The translations under genes and the position numbers were made by a program. DNA of 64,000 nt from WHSW01 sp033856255 (GTDB lineage Bacteria; Actinomycetota; Thermoleophilia; Solirubrobacterales; 70-9). Location: the NCBI GenBank assembly GCA_033856255.1, contig JAWVFH010000044.1:91063-155062 (forward strand), given 5' to 3'. The notes beneath the pieces were generated by a model. That model ran no database searches and had not been told where the DNA came from. It was given only the letters and a program-made list of their open reading frames with translations. Below, in pieces: positions 59,987 to 64,000 of this stretch; position 1 is the first letter of the stretch; each line of letters begins with the position of its first letter.

Positions 59987-61327
59987 TCAGGCAACCTGGT
60001 CGTGAGCGGTGGGGACGGCGTCTGCGTCGTCGAGATCCTCAGCCAGCTCCTCCGTCCTCCACGCCAGCATTGGCCGCACGGCGCCGTACCAGTCGCCGAC
60101 CCGCCCCCCTTCGCGCATCCCGCCGGTGTCCATCACGGTGAACGACAGCGCCTGCGAGGCGGTCGCTTCCACTGTGACGTCGTCGATCCTGACCACATGA
60201 ACGGTCACGTAGTAGCTCAGGTCGTTCAGGAGGTTGGCCGGAAGCGTGCACGCCGAGCGGTACGTCCCGGCATCGTGTGACTTGCCGAACCAGGCGTCGG
60301 GAATCGGGGACGCTCCGGGGATGTTCGCCGAGCTGAGGACGGTGTTTCCGTATCCGTCGAGCAGGTAGATGTTCGCCGCGAGCGCCTTGCCTCCGGGCTT
60401 CAGCATCGAGAAGTCGACCTCGATCGTGATCTCCCGATCGATGCGTGGTTCGCTCGTGATCGCGCCGTCGGACCTCACCCGAACCGCATCGAGGCGGACC
60501 AGGTCGCCGCCCGGCGCGTCCCCCGGGGCCCAGCGGACCTCGCCCGCGCCGAGCCGGGTTCGCTGCAGGTACTCCGCGGCGACCGCCTCGGGCCGGCCGT
60601 CGAGCTGGATGCGTCCGCCGGTCAGCAGCAGCGCGCGCGTGCAGAGCTGGTTGATCGCGGACATGTTGTGCGTGACGAAGAAGACCGTCCGGCCCTCGTG
60701 CGCCGCTTCGTCCATGCGCCCGAGGCACTTGCGCTGGAACGCCGCGTCTCCGACGGCCAGGACCTCGTCGACCATGAGGATGTCGAGATCGACGTGCGCG
60801 GCCACCGCGAAGGCGAGCCGCACGTACATTCCGCTCGAGTAGTGCTTGACGGGCGTGTCGAGGAACTTGCCGATCTCGGCGAACTCGACGATCTCATCGA
60901 GCTTGCGGCGGATCTCGGCTCGCTTCATCCCGAGGATCGAGCCGTTCAGGAAGATGTTCTCGCGGCCGGTGAGCTCGCCGTGAAAGCCGGTCCCGACCTC
61001 GAGCAGCGAACCGGCCCGACCGCGGATCACCGCGGACCCCTCCGTCGGCTCCGTGATCCGGGAGAGGATCTTGAGCAGGGTGCTCTTGCCGGAGCCGTTC
61101 GGACCGACGATCCCGACGACCTCTCCCTCGGTCACCTCGATCGAGACGTCGCGCAGGGCCCAGATCTCCTCGTCCTCGGCCTTTCCCGTGGACATGCCCG
61201 ACGCTTTGCGGCGCCACGGAATCAACGCACCCGCAGAGATCGCGTCGCGGAGCGTTCCGTAGGGCTGGCGCTCTCCGATCGAGTAGCGCTTCCCGAGCTT
61301 GTCGGTCTGGATCGAGACGGCGCTCAT
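59987..61327 (-). CDS. Wzt-type polysaccharide ABC ATPase with carbohydrate-binding tail
   Basis: 446 residues. ATPase motifs: VGPNGSGKST, HYSSGMYVRLAFAVA in place of LSGGQ as usual for this family, LMVDEVLAVGD and VTHN. The C-terminal domain (about 260-430, IEVDFSMLKPGGKALAANIYL and later) is a beta-sandwich of the Wzt carbohydrate-binding type that recognises the chain end before export. Pairs with the permease two bases upstream. This is the only exporter here with a clear glycan-recognition domain. Confidence 0.92.
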   Translation of the reverse strand: MSAVSIQTDKLGKRYSIGERQPYGTLRDAISAGALIPWRRKASGMSTGKAEDEEIWALRDVSIEVTEGEVVGIVGPNGSGKSTLLKILSRITEPTEGSAVIRGRAGSLLEVGTGFHGELTGRENIFLNGSILGMKRAEIRRKLDEIVEFAEIGKFLDTPVKHYSSGMYVRLAFAVAAHVDLDILMVDEVLAVGDAAFQRKCLGRMDEAAHEGRTVFFVTHNMSAINQLCTRALLLTGGRIQLDGRPEAVAAEYLQRTRLGAGEVRWAPGDAPGGDLVRLDAVRVRSDGAITSEPRIDREITIEVDFSMLKPGGKALAANIYLLDGYGNTVLSSANIPGASPIPDAWFGKSHDAGTYRSACTLPANLLNDLSYYVTVHVVRIDDVTVEATASQALSFTVMDTGGMREGGRVGDWYGAVRPMLAWRTEELAEDLDDADAVPTAHDQVA

Positions 61328-61328
61328 C

Positions 61329-62153
61329 TCAGATCACATCGGCGAATGAGCGTTCGGTGCGGCTGAAGTACATCCAACCGGTGACGAACCCGACGATCGC
61401 CACGGTCGTGGACACCGCGATCAGGCCCGGGTCGACGGCGTTGCCGAGCAGCGTGCCCTTGAAGATCTCGACCACGCCGGCGATGGGGTTCAGCCCGTAG
61501 AGCGTCCGCAGTCCCTCCGGGACGAGCGTGACCGGGTAGATGATCGGCGAGAGGTAGAGCAGCAGGGTGGTCAGGAAGAGGCTCATATGCCGCACGTCCC
61601 GGTAGCGGACGTTTAGCGCCGAGAGCCAGAACACGATCGCGAGAGCGGTGATCATGGCGAGCAGGAGCCCGAGCGGCAGCAGGAAGACCTCCGGCCCGGG
61701 GAGGTATCCGTAGAAGACCATCATCACGCCCAGGGTCAGCAGCGCGAAGCCGAGGTCGACCAGAGCCGCGAGGACGGATGCGGTCGGAATGAGCAGTCGT
61801 GGGAAGTACACCTTCGTCAGCAGCTCCTCGTTGGCCACGAGGCTCTGGCTGCCGATGGTGAGCGCGGCCGCGAACAGGGTCCACGGGACCAGCCCGCAGA
61901 AGACGAAGAGCGGGTACGGGTAGCCGTCCGAGGGCACCTTGGCCAGCATCCCGAGAAAAATGCTGAGCACGACCATGAACATGAACGGCTGCAGCACCGC
62001 CCACGCTGCGCCGAGGATCGTCTGCTTGTAGCGGACCATGATGTCGCGCCAGGTCAGGATGAAGAGGATCTCGCGGGCCCCCCAGAGCTCGGGCAGATTC
62101 AACGGCGGGAAGCCGCGGCTGGGTCGTATCTCGACTGCCTGCTTAGTGGTCAA
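61329..62153 (-). CDS. Wzm-type polysaccharide ABC permease
   Basis: 274 residues with about six hydrophobic helices and the family start ELWGAREILFILTWRDIMVRYKQT, then GAAWAVLQPFMFMVVLSIFL and VPWTLFAAALTIGSQSL. Forms the membrane channel for the Wzt protein. The 93 bases to the divergent GT2 hold both promoters. Confidence 0.91.
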   Translation of the reverse strand: MTTKQAVEIRPSRGFPPLNLPELWGAREILFILTWRDIMVRYKQTILGAAWAVLQPFMFMVVLSIFLGMLAKVPSDGYPYPLFVFCGLVPWTLFAAALTIGSQSLVANEELLTKVYFPRLLIPTASVLAALVDLGFALLTLGVMMVFYGYLPGPEVFLLPLGLLLAMITALAIVFWLSALNVRYRDVRHMSLFLTTLLLYLSPIIYPVTLVPEGLRTLYGLNPIAGVVEIFKGTLLGNAVDPGLIAVSTTVAIVGFVTGWMYFSRTERSFADVI

Positions 62154-62233
62154 GAATCAGTCCGGTGGGTCCGTGGGCGCGAGGCGACGCGCGGTTCCCT
62201 CCTGCGCGGGGATTGGAGTCTAGGGAGGTCCGG

Positions 62234-62239
62234 TAGCTT
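62234..62239 (+). promoter_or_regulatory. -10 box for a leaderless GT2 transcript
   Basis: TAGCTT is followed by seven bases and ATG 62247. GGGAGG at 62223-62228 is too far from the ATG to serve as its ribosome binding site. Confidence 0.4.
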
Positions 62240-62246
62240 CAGCGCG

Positions 62247-63218
62247 ATGCGCGCCACGAGAGAGCGGGTCAAGGTCATCCTGCCCTCATACAACCGCCGC
62301 GAGCAGCTGAAGGCGTCGATCGACAGCGTGCTGGCGCAGACTCACCGCGATCTGCGCCTTGTGGTGATCGACGACGCATCGACCGACGGGGCGGCGGAGC
62401 TGCTGCGCGAGTACGCCGAACGCGATTCGCGCGTAGCCGCGATCTTCAAGTCCGAATGGCGGGGCGTCGCCGACTCGGTCGATGCGCTGCTGGCCTTCGA
62501 GCCGGAGACGCCCTTCGTGGCATTCCATGCGAACGACGACCTGTGGGCTCCCGACAAGCTCGAGGCCCAGCTGCAGGAGTTTCGGGCCTCCCCGGACGTC
62601 GGGATGGTTTTTACCGAGGCGGATCTCATCGACCAGGACGGCGAGCTGCTCGGGCAGACGTTCTCGGAGCTGTACCGACCGCCACCCGTCGAGGATCCCT
62701 CGCGCGAGATATTCCTGAACGGAAACTTCGTCTGCGCGCCATCGGTGCTGGTCAAACGGGAGGTCCTGGATCTGTTCGAACCCCCGAGCCCCTATCAGCT
62801 GCTCAACGACCTCTACATGTGGATGGTGATCGCCGCCCACTATGAGATTCGCTTCATTCCGCGTCCGCTCACCAAGTACCGCCGTGGCCCTGGCACGCTT
62901 TCGTCAACCCGCGGAGACGCACTGTTGCGCGAGGCGTACGAGATCCGTGCGGAAGCGCTGCGTCGCTACCCACGCCTGGTCGACGCAGTGGGGGCCCAAA
63001 CGGCCCACCGCTGGCTCGACCAGTGTGCGCTCGACAACGCGACGGCGAGCCTTCGCAACGGCAGGTACGACGAGTTCCGGTGGTGGGCGGGCAGGACTCT
63101 CCGCGGCACGCGGAGTCCCGCCACCGTTGGACGGCTTGCCTATCTGAGCCTGCGAAACGGGGTCGCACGTGCCCTTGAGAAGGGCCGTACGAGGGTTAGC
63201 TCGCGGCGATCTGCTTGA
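62247..63218 (+). CDS. Glycosyltransferase family 2
   Basis: 323 residues. VKVILPSYNRREQLKASIDS, VIDDASTDGAAELL and HANDDLWAPDKLEAQL, where the metal motif reads NDD, show the GT-A fold. NDLYMWMVIAAHYEIRFIPR is the C-terminal catalytic region. Its end overlaps the convergent GT by 23 bases. Confidence 0.88.
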   Translation: MRATRERVKVILPSYNRREQLKASIDSVLAQTHRDLRLVVIDDASTDGAAELLREYAERDSRVAAIFKSEWRGVADSVDALLAFEPETPFVAFHANDDLWAPDKLEAQLQEFRASPDVGMVFTEADLIDQDGELLGQTFSELYRPPPVEDPSREIFLNGNFVCAPSVLVKREVLDLFEPPSPYQLLNDLYMWMVIAAHYEIRFIPRPLTKYRRGPGTLSSTRGDALLREAYEIRAEALRRYPRLVDAVGAQTAHRWLDQCALDNATASLRNGRYDEFRWWAGRTLRGTRSPATVGRLAYLSLRNGVARALEKGRTRVSSRRSA

Positions 63219-64000
63219 AGATCGCGGCAAGGGAGCTTGCGACCTTGTCGCGGGAGTAGACGTCCAGGGCCAGCCGTCGCCCTTGGGCGCCGAGCCGGTG
63301 ACGGAGCCCCGGGTCAGCGCTCAGTCGTGAGAGGGCCGCGGCCCAATCGCGCGGCTCGCGCGCACCGATCCCGACCTCCGCGGCCTCCAGGATCTCGGCG
63401 TTCATGCCGATCGGCGACGCGATCACGGGCACTCCGGCCGCCATGTACTGGACGATCTTGAACGCGCACTTGCCCCGGCTCCAATCCGTGTCCGGCACCG
63501 GCATCAGCCCCACGTCCATGGCGCTGACCGCTTCGGCCTCGGAATCGGGGGACCAGCGGATCCAGCGCACGCGGCTCGGATCGATCCGAGGGAAATCCGG
63601 TTCGCGCTCGCTCACGATCTGGAACACCGCTCGCGGCTCCCCCTCGAGGAAGGCGGCGAGCGCCGGCTCGATCGGGTCGAGGTTGGGAAGGTTGCTCGCG
63701 AGACCGGTCCAGCCGATCACGAACTCGTCGGCGTCGGGGTGTTCGGCCGGCCGCCAGCGATCCGTGTCGACCGCGGTTGGGACGATCCAAATCGGCACCG
63801 AGAGAGCGGCAAAGTGGTCCGCGAGGAAGCGGTTGCCGACAACCAGTCCGTCGCAGTTGGCAGCGATCTTGAGGCTGAAGCCCTCCTCGCTCGACGGGTG
63901 CAGCCAGATCGCATCGTCGATGTCGAGGATGCGCGGCCGTCCGGTCCAGCGTTCGAGCGTGGCGCGCCCCGGTTGCAGCTCACGCTCGAGCCACGTAACG
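63196..64000 (-). CDS. Glycosyltransferase family 4, 5' end beyond the window
   Basis: The minus-strand frame stays open to the right edge, so the gene starts outside. Upstream of the first in-window start (63798) it still encodes sensible protein: RILDIDDAIWLHP, a motif typical of this GT4 group, and DGLVVGNRFLADHFA. The donor domain has IVPTAVDTDRWRP, IGWTGLASNLPNLD and KIVQYMAAGVPVIASPIGMN. At least 268 residues are present. The visible C-terminus is complete. Confidence 0.87.
   Translation of the reverse strand, partial: VTWLERELQPGRATLERWTGRPRILDIDDAIWLHPSSEEGFSLKIAANCDGLVVGNRFLADHFAALSVPIWIVPTAVDTDRWRPAEHPDADEFVIGWTGLASNLPNLDPIEPALAAFLEGEPRAVFQIVSEREPDFPRIDPSRVRWIRWSPDSEAEAVSAMDVGLMPVPDTDWSRGKCAFKIVQYMAAGVPVIASPIGMNAEILEAAEVGIGAREPRDWAAALSRLSADPGLRHRLGAQGRRLALDVYSRDKVASSLAAIFKQIAAS

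Overview
The window is a high-GC, densely packed actinobacterial-type segment. Evidence for this: frequent GTG and TTG starts, many 4-base stop/start overlaps, several likely leaderless starts behind TANNNT boxes, and secreted proteins with actinobacterial-style Cys-containing Ig-like repeats. A Thermoleophilia or Solirubrobacterales-like host is my guess from protein style; no marker gene proves it. Almost everything belongs to surface glycan biosynthesis and export. I count 14 ordinary glycosyltransferases (one cut by the right edge), a WecG/TagA-type transferase, two different lipid-carrier initiating transferases, ten methyltransferases, two sulfotransferases, two sulfatase-fold enzymes and four export routes.

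Layout. 1-3.6 kb: GT4, an ABC-2 ATPase/permease pair and a WecG/TagA transferase, chained by NTGA overlaps. 3.6-24.7 kb: a mosaic of short, alternately oriented units: WbaP-like initiating transferase, two sulfotransferases, two sulfatase-fold proteins, a Wzx-type flippase, many GT2/GT4 enzymes, methyltransferases and two acyltransferases. 24.8-32.6 kb: an island of different character: a small GGDEF protein, a secreted HExxH protein with PKD and Ig-like repeats, an alpha/beta hydrolase, a collagen-like secreted protein, a strong terminator, a second secreted HExxH protein, then a nucleotidyltransferase pair resembling a type IV toxin-antitoxin system behind a perfect palindrome, and tRNA-Thr(GGT). 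32.8-37.4 kb: a minus-strand operon (GT2, 2OG-Fe oxygenase, pyruvyltransferase-family protein, MsbA-like exporter). 37.5-39.7 kb: a secreted delta-60/thrombospondin-3 repeat protein. 39.7-53 kb: three nucleotide-sugar epimerase/dehydratase-family enzymes, a WecA/MraY-like initiator, three GT4s, a methyltransferase, an AsnB-like amidotransferase, a NeuD-like acetyltransferase, a FemAB-like protein and a beta-propeller protein. 53-64 kb: FkbM methyltransferase, phytanoyl-CoA-dioxygenase-like enzyme, DegT aminotransferase, TylF-like methyltransferase, a secreted beta-helix protein, two tandem FdtA-like cupins, a methyltransferase, a Wzt/Wzm exporter with a carbohydrate-binding tail, a GT2 and a partial GT.

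How it fits together (inference). The epimerases, FdtA-like cupins and DegT aminotransferase would make UDP- and dTDP-sugars, including a 3-amino-3,6-dideoxyhexose. The two initiators load them on polyprenyl phosphate, the GTs extend, and methyl, acetyl, pyruvyl, amide and possibly sulfate groups decorate. Wzx, Wzm/Wzt and the other ABC systems export. Two initiators and four exporters suggest more than one glycan.

There are no insertion sequences, phage genes or CRISPR arrays that I can see, and no gene-free stretch longer than about 240 bases. The most interesting items are the paired metzincin-like secreted proteins flanking the collagen-like gene, the palindrome-controlled nucleotidyltransferase pair, the repeated CTAG stop-codon sharing between convergent genes, and the tandem cupins with a HAH to HAY change.
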